A stretch of DNA of 64,000 nucleotides from Shewanella halotolerans (GTDB lineage: Bacteria > Pseudomonadota > Gammaproteobacteria > Enterobacterales > Shewanellaceae): positions 2,480,001 through 2,544,000 of the forward strand of contig NZ_CP080417.1 in the NCBI RefSeq assembly GCF_019457535.1, given 5' to 3'. Positions 50,466-59,096 of the stretch are shown one piece after another. The position numbers and the translations under genes were made by a program. Under the pieces are notes generated by a model. It was given only the letters and a program-made list of their open reading frames with translations. It ran no database searches and had not been told where the DNA came from. Numbering within the stretch: position 1 is the first letter of the stretch; every line of letters starts with the position of its first letter.

Positions 50466-53076
50466 AACACCAAAAGTCGTTAAGAAAAAACTCTTCTCTC
50501 CCATCTGGCTACTTCCCCTGATCGCCTTGGCGCTGGGGGCCTGGCTGGGTATCAAGAGTATTCGCGAATCCGGCGTCGAGGTGCGCATTCATTTCCCCAG
50601 CGCCACGGGAATAGATGTGGGTAAGACACTGGTCAGGTATCAGGGCCTCACCGTGGGTAAGGTTGTTGATATCAGTATTGACGACCAGCTACAGGGCGTT
50701 TACGTAGATCTGCTGATGGATTACCGCTCGACACCTTTCCTGCGCGATGAGACCAAGTTTTGGTTGGTGACCCCAAAGGCCTCGATCACCGGCGTCGAGG
50801 GGCTAGATGCCCTCTTCTCGGGCAATTATATCGCCATTCAACCTGGCGAAGGGGATTACAAAAACGAATTTACCGCCGAAGATCAGGCCCCGCCTGTGGC
50901 GCCGGGCTCAGACGGCTTGATGATAGAACTCACCAGCGCATCGCTCGGCTCCTTAGATGTCGGCTCCCAGGTGTTTTACCGTCAGATCCCTGTTGGCAAA
51001 ATAGTCAGCTACCGCCTGGTGAACGACGACAGCATCCTCTTCAATGCCTATATAGAGAAAAAATATGCCCATCTGGTGAAGCAAGACTCACGCTTCTGGA
51101 ACGTCTCGGGCCTAGCGCTGGACGCCTCGCTTTCAGGCATCAAGGTCAAGACAGAGAGCCTGTCGGCCATACTCGCCGGCGGCGTCAGCTTCTCATCCCA
51201 GGGCAGCAGCGAACAGGCTAGCGTCAATCAGACTTTCACCATCTTCGAAGATAAGGAACATGCCCTCGGTGGCATCACCTTTAGCCTCACGGCCGACGAT
51301 GCCGATAGCCTGAGCACGGGCGCCGACATCGTCTATCGCGGCATCAGTATCGGCCAGATCACCCAGACTCATCTAACCGAGTCGGGTGTGCGCTTCGATG
51401 CCAGCATCGCCACCCAATATGCCGATCTGTTAGGCACAGACAGCCAATTCTGGCTCGAAGGCGCGGATCTTTCCCTCAGCGGCATCAAGCATGCCAGCCG
51501 TTTGGTGACCGGCAATGTGGTGGCCTTCCTACCGGGCAGCGGCGAACACCAGACCAGCTATCCACTGCTGGCCAAGGCACCGCAACACTCGCAATCGCCA
51601 CTCATGCTCAGCCTAAACGCCGAGGAGAACCCGGGGATCAGCGCCGGCGCCGAGGTGCGCTATAAACAGCTGCCCATAGGTCAGGTAGATAGTGTCGAGT
51701 TCAAACCTGACTATTCGGGTCTCGCCTACCGCATCCAGATCTGGCCCGAGTTTGCCAAGCTTATCCATCAGGGGAGCTACTTCGTTGCCGAATCGGCCCT
51801 GGCCATCGATGCCTCACTGGACGGCGTGAGCGTAAACACAAGGGATCTGACCACACTTACCAAGGGCGCCATCAGCCTGGTACAGGGCCGCAGCAAGAAG
51901 ACCGCTAACCCTAGCCAATCGCTACCGCTATTTGCCAACGCTAAGCAGGCCGAGAGCTATCTCGCCAAGCAGAATCGTCTCAAGATAGTGCTGAGTAGCC
52001 CAGATGGTGCAGGTCTCGCCGCCCACTCCCCCATCTACTACAAGAAGATGCTGATCGGTGAGGTGCAGGGAGTCAACTGGCGCGCCAGCAGCGAAGACTT
52101 TGCCATCGAGCTGGGTATCGACAAGCAGTTCGCCTCTCTGGTTAAGCCAAGCACCATCTTCTGGCGTAACAGCGCGCTAAGCGTCGATGCCAGCCTCAAT
52201 GGCGTTAAGGTTGACGTGGCGCCGCTGGAAGGCGCATTAAAGGGTAGCGTCTCCCTTGGGCTGCTGGAACAAGATGATATCGGCAATCAGAGCCACCTCT
52301 ATGGCTCAGAGACCTTGGCCCGCGCCAAGGCAACCCCCATTAGCATAGAGTTCGATGCAAGTACCCGCCTGAGCAGTCACGCACCTATCCGCTATCAGGG
52401 CCATCAGATAGGTGAAGTCGAGCGGGTCAAGCTGTCACAGGACTTACACAGCGTCAGCGTGGATGCCTACCTCTATGGCGACTACGCCGCGCCTTTCCTG
52501 GCAGACGATGCCCAGTATTTTATCGTCGATGCCAACATCTCGCTTTCCGGTGTCACCGCCGCCGAAACTCTGATCACTGGCCCCTATGTGTCTGTGCTAC
52601 CAGGCCAGAGTGGCAATCAAGTGCATGACTTTATGGGCAGCGTCGAATCGCCCACCCTGCTCAGTCAAGATGCCCTCACCTTCACCCTGATGGATGACAA
52701 TTTGGGCTCGGTCAAGATAGGCACACCTATCATCTTCCGCGGCATTAAGATTGGCGAAGTCAAACAGGTGCAACTCTCGGCTACGGGCACTCAGGTAGAG
52801 ATGACGGCGCAGATTGCCAAGGGCTATAGCCACCTGGTCAACCAAAGCAGTCAGTTCTGGGATCTCTCCGGCATCAAGGTAGATCTCGGCCTCTTCTCCG
52901 GCGCGCAGATAGAAACCGGCTCCCTTGAGACCATTATCGCCGGCGGTATAGGCGTAGCGACCCAATCCCCCACCACAGCCAATAACCGTATCGGCCAGCA
53001 TCAGGTCTTTAGCCTGCAGAGCAAACTGGATCCCACTTGGCTAAAATGGGCGCCAAATCAACAAAGTCCTAACTAG
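50452..53076 (+). CDS. letB: LetB-type MCE protein (seven MCE domains)
   Basis: An 874-residue periplasm-spanning lipid-transport protein. One N-terminal membrane helix (LFSPIWLLPLIALALGAWLG) is followed by seven MCE domains whose starts can be read as VRIHFPSATGI, MIELTSASLGS, FSLTADDADS, LMLSLNAEENP, LKIVLSSPDG, ISIEFDASTR and LTFTLMDDNLG. Seven domains match E. coli LetB (YebT), which stacks into a hydrophobic tunnel between the inner and outer membranes. Length equals the E. coli protein (877). It overlaps the second LetA half by 14 bp. Confidence 0.94.
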   Translation: MTQIETPKVVKKKLFSPIWLLPLIALALGAWLGIKSIRESGVEVRIHFPSATGIDVGKTLVRYQGLTVGKVVDISIDDQLQGVYVDLLMDYRSTPFLRDETKFWLVTPKASITGVEGLDALFSGNYIAIQPGEGDYKNEFTAEDQAPPVAPGSDGLMIELTSASLGSLDVGSQVFYRQIPVGKIVSYRLVNDDSILFNAYIEKKYAHLVKQDSRFWNVSGLALDASLSGIKVKTESLSAILAGGVSFSSQGSSEQASVNQTFTIFEDKEHALGGITFSLTADDADSLSTGADIVYRGISIGQITQTHLTESGVRFDASIATQYADLLGTDSQFWLEGADLSLSGIKHASRLVTGNVVAFLPGSGEHQTSYPLLAKAPQHSQSPLMLSLNAEENPGISAGAEVRYKQLPIGQVDSVEFKPDYSGLAYRIQIWPEFAKLIHQGSYFVAESALAIDASLDGVSVNTRDLTTLTKGAISLVQGRSKKTANPSQSLPLFANAKQAESYLAKQNRLKIVLSSPDGAGLAAHSPIYYKKMLIGEVQGVNWRASSEDFAIELGIDKQFASLVKPSTIFWRNSALSVDASLNGVKVDVAPLEGALKGSVSLGLLEQDDIGNQSHLYGSETLARAKATPISIEFDASTRLSSHAPIRYQGHQIGEVERVKLSQDLHSVSVDAYLYGDYAAPFLADDAQYFIVDANISLSGVTAAETLITGPYVSVLPGQSGNQVHDFMGSVESPTLLSQDALTFTLMDDNLGSVKIGTPIIFRGIKIGEVKQVQLSATGTQVEMTAQIAKGYSHLVNQSSQFWDLSGIKVDLGLFSGAQIETGSLETIIAGGIGVATQSPTTANNRIGQHQVFSLQSKLDPTWLKWAPNQQSPN

Positions 53077-53109
53077 GCCTCTCTATTATTGAGAGACAAG
53101 GCGTCACTT

Positions 53110-53136
53110 TGGTGGCTATGCTATTAGTAGCCACCA
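53110..53136 (+). terminator. Hairpin after letB
   Basis: TGGTGGCTA and TAGCCACCA form a perfect 9-bp stem with a 9-nt loop, followed by GATTTG. It has no long T-run, so termination may be partial. Confidence 0.5.
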
Positions 53137-53179
53137 GATTTGCGAGCCGCCGTCCAGACCAGCTTACCCAGGAGTCGAT

Positions 53180-54199
53180 ATGAGCAAAGATTTGCTGCGC
53201 GAAGCCGCAATCAATCTCAAGAGAGCCGTCCCCTTGATGTTAAAGCATCAGATCCCGACGACCCCCACCAACTATGCACTCTGGTACGCCTACGTAGGTC
53301 AGCAAAATCCAGAACTCATCACTAAGATGGACAGGATTGTCAATGAGTACAACACCTGTCCGCCGGTCACAGCCGAGCTACTCTATCGCGAACATATTGC
53401 CGATCCCAGCGAGGTCAACGTACTCAACATGCGCCAAAACCTGGAGGCCATGACCATAGAGCTGTCGCAATCGATCAAGGATACCAACCAGGACGCCACC
53501 GTCTTTCAGCAGCGGGTGGACAGTAACTTCAATCGCCTCAATCGCATCGAGGAGGAGGGTCTGAGCCTGGAGAAGGTGTTGGGGCTGGTGCGGGATCTGG
53601 TGAAGGAGTCAGACGATATTCGTCAGAGTACCGAATATTTTACCGGTCGTCTCGACAAGGCTCAGGAAGAGATCGCCGCGCTTAGAGAAGCGCTGAAACG
53701 CTCAGAGCAAGACGTCTATCATGACGCGCTCACAGGTGCCCTCAACCGCCGCGCCTTCGACCAAGATCTCAAGGGCCTGCTGGCTCAGTCCCCCGAAGGC
53801 ACCTGCCTCATCTTGGCCGATGTGGATCACTTCAAGAGTTTTAACGACACCTATGGCCACCATCTAGGCGACAATGTGTTAAAGGCGGTAGCTAAGCGCC
53901 TCAACGAGTCTTGCCGCGACGGGGTCAAGCTCTACCGCTATGGCGGCGAAGAGTTTGCCTTAATCGTGCCAAACAGCCATCAACGCAAGGCGCGCCATCT
54001 GGCCGACGCCATGCGTCGAACGCTTGAGAAGATCTCCCTCAAGGACAGACGCAAAGATCAGACAATCGATAAGGTCAGCGCCTCGTTTGGGGTGAGCGAA
54101 TGGCAGGCGAAAGACACCTTCGAGTCGCTCATCGAGCGCACAGATAGCTTTCTCTATGACGCCAAACGCCTGGGGCGAAATCGGGTGATGCCGCTCTGA
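53180..54199 (+). CDS. Diguanylate cyclase
   Basis: A 339-residue protein with a C-terminal GGDEF domain carrying an active-type GGEEF (YRYGGEEFALIVPNS) and the substrate segment DVDHFKSFNDTYGHHLGD. It should make cyclic di-GMP from GTP. The usual inhibitory I-site RxxD five residues ahead of the motif is not present. The N-terminal half is helical, with a predicted coiled coil before the catalytic domain (KAQEEIAALREALKRSEQD), and no membrane segments. The input signal is unknown. It follows letB by about 100 bp with a hairpin between. Confidence 0.92.
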   Translation: MSKDLLREAAINLKRAVPLMLKHQIPTTPTNYALWYAYVGQQNPELITKMDRIVNEYNTCPPVTAELLYREHIADPSEVNVLNMRQNLEAMTIELSQSIKDTNQDATVFQQRVDSNFNRLNRIEEEGLSLEKVLGLVRDLVKESDDIRQSTEYFTGRLDKAQEEIAALREALKRSEQDVYHDALTGALNRRAFDQDLKGLLAQSPEGTCLILADVDHFKSFNDTYGHHLGDNVLKAVAKRLNESCRDGVKLYRYGGEEFALIVPNSHQRKARHLADAMRRTLEKISLKDRRKDQTIDKVSASFGVSEWQAKDTFESLIERTDSFLYDAKRLGRNRVMPL

Positions 54200-54260
54200 T
54201 CCCTATTCGATGAGCACTGATCCCTAATCTGTGAGCGCTAAAGGCTAATCTGTGAACGCT
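54198..54260. repeat. Three imperfect 21-bp tandem repeats
   Basis: The units are GATCCCTATTCGATGAGCACT, GATCCCTAATCTGTGAGCGC plus T, and AAAGGCTAATCTGTGAACGC plus T. The repeat begins at the diguanylate cyclase stop codon and fills the gap to the sortase gene. Confidence 0.7.
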
Positions 54261-54265
54261 AGTCG

Positions 54266-55060
54266 CTAGGATTGGAGTTGCCCCGATTGCTGACGTAACT
54301 GAGGGGACAGATATCGCTGGGGCGACTGAGGCACATTAGATAGCTCAGTTTCCTCCGAGATAGTCGGCGTATCCGGCGATGCGGGCAGACGCGTTGCCAG
54401 CGCCTGCTCTCCCGCCTTATCCCCTGTCTTCTCTCCCGCCTTTTCTCCCGCACCCTCACTACGCATGGGCTCGGCGATCACCACGAAGCGCTGACGACTC
54501 TGGCCGCCCAGGCTGTCGAAGGGATAACAGGTGACTAAGGTCAGACGCAGCGCATCTTCTTGGGCAAGCAGCGCGGTGTCTTGCTCATCCACCACCTTAG
54601 TCCCCAGCACCCGATAACTTATGGTCTCTGCCGAGGCATCCTGCAGGGCGATCACCTGACCCGGATAGATCCCCTCGAGTCTGGCGAAATGAGTGTCCCT
54701 GTGACCGGCGATAACCGTGTTGCCCCAATGATTGATTTGATTATCCGCCAGGATGGCGGCGGGTCCGAAGGCCAAATTGCGCCCGGAGGCGCCCGCCAGC
54801 ACATAAAGCGGCGCGCCGCGACGCCGCCCCTGCTCGTCCTCAAAGTGCAGCTTGGCGATCGGGTAGGTATCGGCCCAGCTCCAGGGCTTATGGGCTTTAC
54901 GATCCGCTAAGGTTCTGTCCCATGCCCGCTCAATCAGAAACTGGGCAAAATGTGCCTTGGCTTGCATATAGCCTCCTTTAAAGATCAGTGTCATCGCCGC
55001 CATCAAGGCGGTCAGAAGCAAAACATGCCTGAGTCCCAGGCGTCTGCGACGATTCATCAT
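54266..55060 (-). CDS. Class GN (dedicated) sortase
   Basis: A sortase of about 264 residues from the proteobacterial dedicated sortase system. An N-terminal membrane helix (VLLLTALMAAMTLIFKGG) anchors it. The catalytic residues are visible: histidine in VIAGHRDTHF, Cys178 in TLVTCYPFDS and arginine in QRFVVIAEP. Its ATG (55060-55058) overlaps the stop of the target gene in TGATG, so the two are translationally coupled. The C-terminal tail (about 50 residues, rich in Glu/Gly/Lys) is extra. It probably cleaves only the adjacent target protein. Confidence 0.9.
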   Translation of the reverse strand: MMNRRRRLGLRHVLLLTALMAAMTLIFKGGYMQAKAHFAQFLIERAWDRTLADRKAHKPWSWADTYPIAKLHFEDEQGRRRGAPLYVLAGASGRNLAFGPAAILADNQINHWGNTVIAGHRDTHFARLEGIYPGQVIALQDASAETISYRVLGTKVVDEQDTALLAQEDALRLTLVTCYPFDSLGGQSRQRFVVIAEPMRSEGAGEKAGEKTGDKAGEQALATRLPASPDTPTISEETELSNVPQSPQRYLSPQLRQQSGQLQS

Positions 55061-57387
55061 CAGGCCTCCAAACGTCTGCGCCAAAGCCCGCGTAGGCAGG
55101 GCAGATAACTCACCCAATAGGCGCCGATCAGCAGTAACATCATGGCGCCCAGTGCCAAGTAGAGACGACTCTCGGTGGCGGTCTGTGGCCACTGATTTTG
55201 CATCGGCATAGGGGCTGGTTTAAACAGCTCCATGGCATCCATAGCCTCGGGGCGTGATGGCGTCCTATCCACAGCCACCAGGCTGGTATAGGGGCTGACC
55301 AGGTGATAATCCATCGCCAACCGGGTCACGCTCTCTTTTATCGCCCCTTGATTCTTGGCGTTTTTACTCAGCTGCAGGCTGGCTATCTGGTTACGCGCCC
55401 AGATAAGATCTATTCCTCTGGGCTTATCGCCCCCCGTCAGGGCCAGGCGACGTTGCCAGTTCTTGCCATCGAGATCGCCCGAGATGATCAGGGCATCGCT
55501 GCGCGCTCGCTGCGCGGGCGTGAGTCGCAGTGCCACCATGATGGGCTCATGGGCATAGAGATCGCCTATCTGCACCGGCCAATAATCGGGAATCGAACCA
55601 TCGTCCAGCGTCAGAGTCACATCGCTGATCTGCGGCGATTCAATCTTCTCCAGCAGCTCACCTATCTTGGCATCCACCTCGCTTATCTTACCCACATAGG
55701 TGTAAGTGCCCCGCCCCGCCCTGGCCGCGCGCTCCATAAAGTAGCCATTGGGCGCCGCGCCTATGCCCACGGTAAACAGCCGCTGGCGGCCGATATTGGC
55801 GGCGATCAGCGCAAACAGTGAGGCCTCATTGCCCACGGCGCCGTCAGTGATAAATACCACCTGCTTCAAACGCTCTGCCGATGAGATGGGCGACACACCG
55901 GATTCTGGCTGACTCAAGGCCCGCAGCAGCGCCGGGGCCATCTCGGTGCCGCCATCGGCCTCCAGGCTCTGCACGAACAGATTCGCCTTGCCCAGGTTGG
56001 CCGCGGTGGCTGACAAGGCTACCGGCGACAGGCTGCGCACGCTGCTGTCAAAGGCGATCACATTGAAGGTATCTTGGCTGCCGAGGCCGGCTAAGGCGTT
56101 TAAGATGGCCGACTTGGCCTGGGCGATAGAGTCCCCCGTCATTGAGCCAGAGGTGTCGATCACCAGTGTCAGCTCTCTTGGCAGGCGCACCCTCGCCTTA
56201 TCCTGGGGCGGCATCAGCATCACCAGGGCGTAGCTGTCTTGCGCCTCTTTATCACTCGCTCGCGCCTCTGCCGCTTGATTCGCTTTCGCTTCGCTCACCG
56301 CCTGATTATTGCCTGCCGGTGAAGGTGCATGGGATTCCTGATTCTTGAATTCATGAGTCTTGAACTCATGGGTCTTGCCTAGCTGAGCAAACATCACGGC
56401 GCTTGGCTGCTCGGCAAGCAGTGGGCGCCACTTAAGCAGAAAGTCGCGATCGGGTCGCAGGTTGGCTGTGAGATTGAGCCCTATCTTAGTACCGCCAAGC
56501 TGGGTTTGGCGCATCTGATGATAGGGGGTCTCCAGTCGGCTGATGGCCATGCCAGCATCCAGTACCACATCCAGATAGAGCTTCTGCTCATCGCTCTGTG
56601 CCCCCTCATTAAGGGCGTTAAGTCCTTGTGCATCGTCAACTGATGCTTGTTCTAAGTCTAAAGCCTGCCCCTTGGGAAAGTATCTCGGGGTGATGGCCGT
56701 AGGAAAACGCAGGCTGAACTCGCCATCTTGATAACGCACCTGCTGCTGATAGGCAATCTCCACCACCAGTGCCTCGCCCGGGCCCAGATTCGCCACCTCT
56801 GAGGTGAAAATATTGGGTCTTTGCTGACTTACCAGGCTGGCCTTCTTGCCGCTGGCCTTTGCCTGTTCGAAGGTTTGCCTCGCTACTGCCTTGGGCTGGA
56901 TCTCACCGATTATCACCCGCTGGCCGATATGCAGCTTGAGGCTGTCGACCGCCGCATCGTGAGGCAGCGGAAATTGATAGCGGCCATTGAGCCAATGCTC
57001 GCTGTCGTTCACAAACACCTGCTTTACCGACACCCGATTGATCCAACCTGAGATGTTCATCTGCACCTGGGTATCCACGGCAAGGGCCGTGACGGGCACC
57101 TCGCTCGTTAGCTGAACGCCATCTAAGCGATACTCGAGCACCCCCTGACCTAAAATGGGCTCATCGGCGGCGGGCAGATCGAAATGGTGCAGCTGCTCAC
57201 CATATTTGGCAGCCGTCACATTGACGCCAGCCGGTTGACCCATGCGCCCAAAGGCCGGCGTCGTCGAGCCAATCGCACTGACGCTGAACACCAAGGCGGC
57301 GACAACCAGACGCTGGCGAGAAAAAAGCGCCCCCCTCGGGGGGCAAAGGTCGGTCTGGTTCATCCTGAGACGCGAGCGTGGCAACAT
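55060..57387 (-). CDS. Sortase target protein (VIT and vWA domains)
   Basis: A 775-residue exported protein. It has an N-terminal hydrophobic signal (LVVAALVFSVSAIGSTTPAFG), a VIT domain (about residues 75-200), a von Willebrand A domain with metal site DTSGSM (VIDTSGSMTGDS), and a C-terminal sorting tail. The tail reads WPQTATES, then a hydrophobic helix (LYLALGAMMLLLIGAYWVSY), then arginines (RRRLEA). Family name in the literature: marine proteobacterial sortase target protein. A long Glu/Ala/Lys-rich linker precedes the vWA domain. PdsO lies just upstream on the same strand. A surface adhesion or matrix role is inferred. Confidence 0.9.
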   Translation of the reverse strand: MLPRSRLRMNQTDLCPPRGALFSRQRLVVAALVFSVSAIGSTTPAFGRMGQPAGVNVTAAKYGEQLHHFDLPAADEPILGQGVLEYRLDGVQLTSEVPVTALAVDTQVQMNISGWINRVSVKQVFVNDSEHWLNGRYQFPLPHDAAVDSLKLHIGQRVIIGEIQPKAVARQTFEQAKASGKKASLVSQQRPNIFTSEVANLGPGEALVVEIAYQQQVRYQDGEFSLRFPTAITPRYFPKGQALDLEQASVDDAQGLNALNEGAQSDEQKLYLDVVLDAGMAISRLETPYHQMRQTQLGGTKIGLNLTANLRPDRDFLLKWRPLLAEQPSAVMFAQLGKTHEFKTHEFKNQESHAPSPAGNNQAVSEAKANQAAEARASDKEAQDSYALVMLMPPQDKARVRLPRELTLVIDTSGSMTGDSIAQAKSAILNALAGLGSQDTFNVIAFDSSVRSLSPVALSATAANLGKANLFVQSLEADGGTEMAPALLRALSQPESGVSPISSAERLKQVVFITDGAVGNEASLFALIAANIGRQRLFTVGIGAAPNGYFMERAARAGRGTYTYVGKISEVDAKIGELLEKIESPQISDVTLTLDDGSIPDYWPVQIGDLYAHEPIMVALRLTPAQRARSDALIISGDLDGKNWQRRLALTGGDKPRGIDLIWARNQIASLQLSKNAKNQGAIKESVTRLAMDYHLVSPYTSLVAVDRTPSRPEAMDAMELFKPAPMPMQNQWPQTATESRLYLALGAMMLLLIGAYWVSYLPCLRGLWRRRLEA

Positions 57388-57426
57388 CTTACTTCTCCTT
57401 TTACGCGTTGCTTCATGGTGCGGGAT

Positions 57427-58182
57427 CTAGTTAGATGCCAGGGCGGTATCGCCAGGCAGCAACTTGATGGTGACGCGGCGATCGAAGAAGTCATTTTCGA
57501 AGCTCTGTTCATCCTTCACCGGCGCGCTGGCACCATAGGCCTTGGCATCCAGACGGGCCTCATCTACGCCTCTGGATACCAGGTAGCTTCTCACCTCGGC
57601 TACGCGCTGCTCGGACAGGGCCTGGTTGTAACTGCTGTCGCCGCGGCGATCGGCGTAGCCGGTGAGATCTAATTTCAGCTGCGGCGAGATCGCCATGGCA
57701 TCGGCCACCTCGTTGAGCTGGCTCTGAAAGTGCGGCTCGACGGTAGATGAGCCCGTCTTAAACTGGACGTTGAGCCCCAGGGCCAGCTCTTCTAAACGGG
57801 TGCCCTGATGCTGTCTAAGCTGTGCCAGTTCCACCTTGGCCTCTTGATACTCCTGCTGCACCGTCAGCAGCGCCTCATTTTGCTGCTTGAGCGCCATCAT
57901 ACGGCTCTCCTGTTCGGCTAACGTGGCCTGCTGCTGTTTGATCTCGCTGTCGTTGGCCACCGTCTGGCCTATCATGCCGCCGGTGAAGGCGCCGATAATC
58001 GCCCCCACAGGGCCGGCAACCACGGCGCCCAGCACTATGCCAGAGCCCACACCGATAAGCGCCTCTTCATCGGCCGAGCTGTTACTTGTACTTTGAGTCG
58101 CTTGAGTTGCGGGGGCAGCGAAAGCCATTGAGCTGCCAAATAACGAAACACTGATTAATGCGGCAATGATCTGCTTCTTCAT
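57427..58182 (-). CDS. pdsO: Sortase-associated OmpA-like protein PdsO
   Basis: A 251-residue exported protein with a signal peptide (IIAALISVSLFGSSMAFA), a glycine-rich hairpin (GSGIVLGAVVAGPVGAIIGAFTGG) like glycine-zipper membrane inserts, a coiled-coil stretch (about residues 85-130) and a C-terminal OmpA peptidoglycan-binding domain (LTGYADRRGDSSYNQALSEQR). PdsO is the conserved companion of the dedicated sortase system. I chose the ATG at 58182; the longer frame starts in the divergent promoter region. It is transcribed opposite to pdsRS. Confidence 0.9.
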   Translation of the reverse strand: MKKQIIAALISVSLFGSSMAFAAPATQATQSTSNSSADEEALIGVGSGIVLGAVVAGPVGAIIGAFTGGMIGQTVANDSEIKQQQATLAEQESRMMALKQQNEALLTVQQEYQEAKVELAQLRQHQGTRLEELALGLNVQFKTGSSTVEPHFQSQLNEVADAMAISPQLKLDLTGYADRRGDSSYNQALSEQRVAEVRSYLVSRGVDEARLDAKAYGASAPVKDEQSFENDFFDRRVTIKLLPGDTALASN

Positions 58183-58401
58183 GGGAAAATCCTCAAGTTG
58201 ACATGGATTGGTGAATAAGAACCCTGTGGTTCCTGTCGATGAGGTCATTAAACCTGAGTGAAATGGCAAGTCCGGGGTGCAAAAATGACGATGCGCAGAC
58301 CAAATGTGGCAAGAAAATGGCTTTTACCCCGAGCCACTTTTCTCCCGAATATTTTGCTGTATAGTCACACTCCAGAAACCCTAAGCTGTAATGGATGGAT
58401 C
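58183..58401. promoter_or_regulatory. Divergent promoter region of pdsO and pdsR
   Basis: A 219-bp gap with back-to-back starts. It should hold promoters for both the sortase operon and the two-component operon, and is the probable binding place of PdsR. I could not identify a repeat that marks a PdsR site. Confidence 0.5.
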
Positions 58402-59094
58402 ATGAAGCGTATTGCAATAGTGGAAGATGAGGCGGCTATCCGCGAAAACTACAAAGAGGTGCTGCAGCAGCAAGGCTACTTTGTGCAGGCGTACGCCAAC
58501 CGCCCCAGCGCCATGGAGGCCTTCAACACGCGTCTGCCTGACTTAGCAATCATCGACATCGGCCTGGAAGATGAGATAGATGGTGGCTTTACCCTATGCC
58601 AGTCACTCAGAGCCATGTCGAACACCCTGCCTATCATCTTTCTGACCGCCAGAGACAGTGACTTCGACACCGTCTGCGGCCTGAGGCTGGGCGCCGACGA
58701 CTATCTGAGCAAGGATGTCAGCTTCCCCCACCTGATCGCCCGCCTCGCGGCGCTATTTCGACGCTCGGACATCCAAAATGGCGCCAATCCGCAAGATGGC
58801 ATGATAGAGCACGGCAACCTGACCATAGATGTCAACCGCATCCAGGTCTACTGGAAGCAGCAGCCTATCGAGCTGACGGTCACCGAGTTTTGGATGGTGC
58901 ACGCCCTGGCCAAACGCCCCGGTCATGTGCGTAGCCGTCAGGCGCTGATGCAGGACGCCAAGATCTATGTAGATGACAGCACCATCACCTCCCACGTGAA
59001 GCGGATCCGTAAGAAATTTATCAGCCAGGATCCAGAATTCGATTGCATCGATACCGTCTACGGCATGGGTTACCGCTGGGATACCCAAGACTAA
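58402..59094 (+). CDS. pdsR: Sortase-system response regulator PdsR
   Basis: A 230-residue OmpR/PhoB-type regulator: receiver domain with acidic pair EDE, phosphoacceptor Asp52 (AIIDIGLED) and the conserved Lys of YLSKD, then a winged helix (VTEFWMVHALAKRPGHVRSRQALM ... STITSHVKRIRKKF). I chose the ATG at 58402 (MKRIAIVEDEAAI). The long frame from 58258 overlaps the divergent pdsO promoter. The kinase gene starts 2 bp after its stop. It most likely controls the sortase-target-pdsO operon (inference from system architecture). Confidence 0.93.
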   Translation: MKRIAIVEDEAAIRENYKEVLQQQGYFVQAYANRPSAMEAFNTRLPDLAIIDIGLEDEIDGGFTLCQSLRAMSNTLPIIFLTARDSDFDTVCGLRLGADDYLSKDVSFPHLIARLAALFRRSDIQNGANPQDGMIEHGNLTIDVNRIQVYWKQQPIELTVTEFWMVHALAKRPGHVRSRQALMQDAKIYVDDSTITSHVKRIRKKFISQDPEFDCIDTVYGMGYRWDTQD

Positions 59095-59096
59095 GC

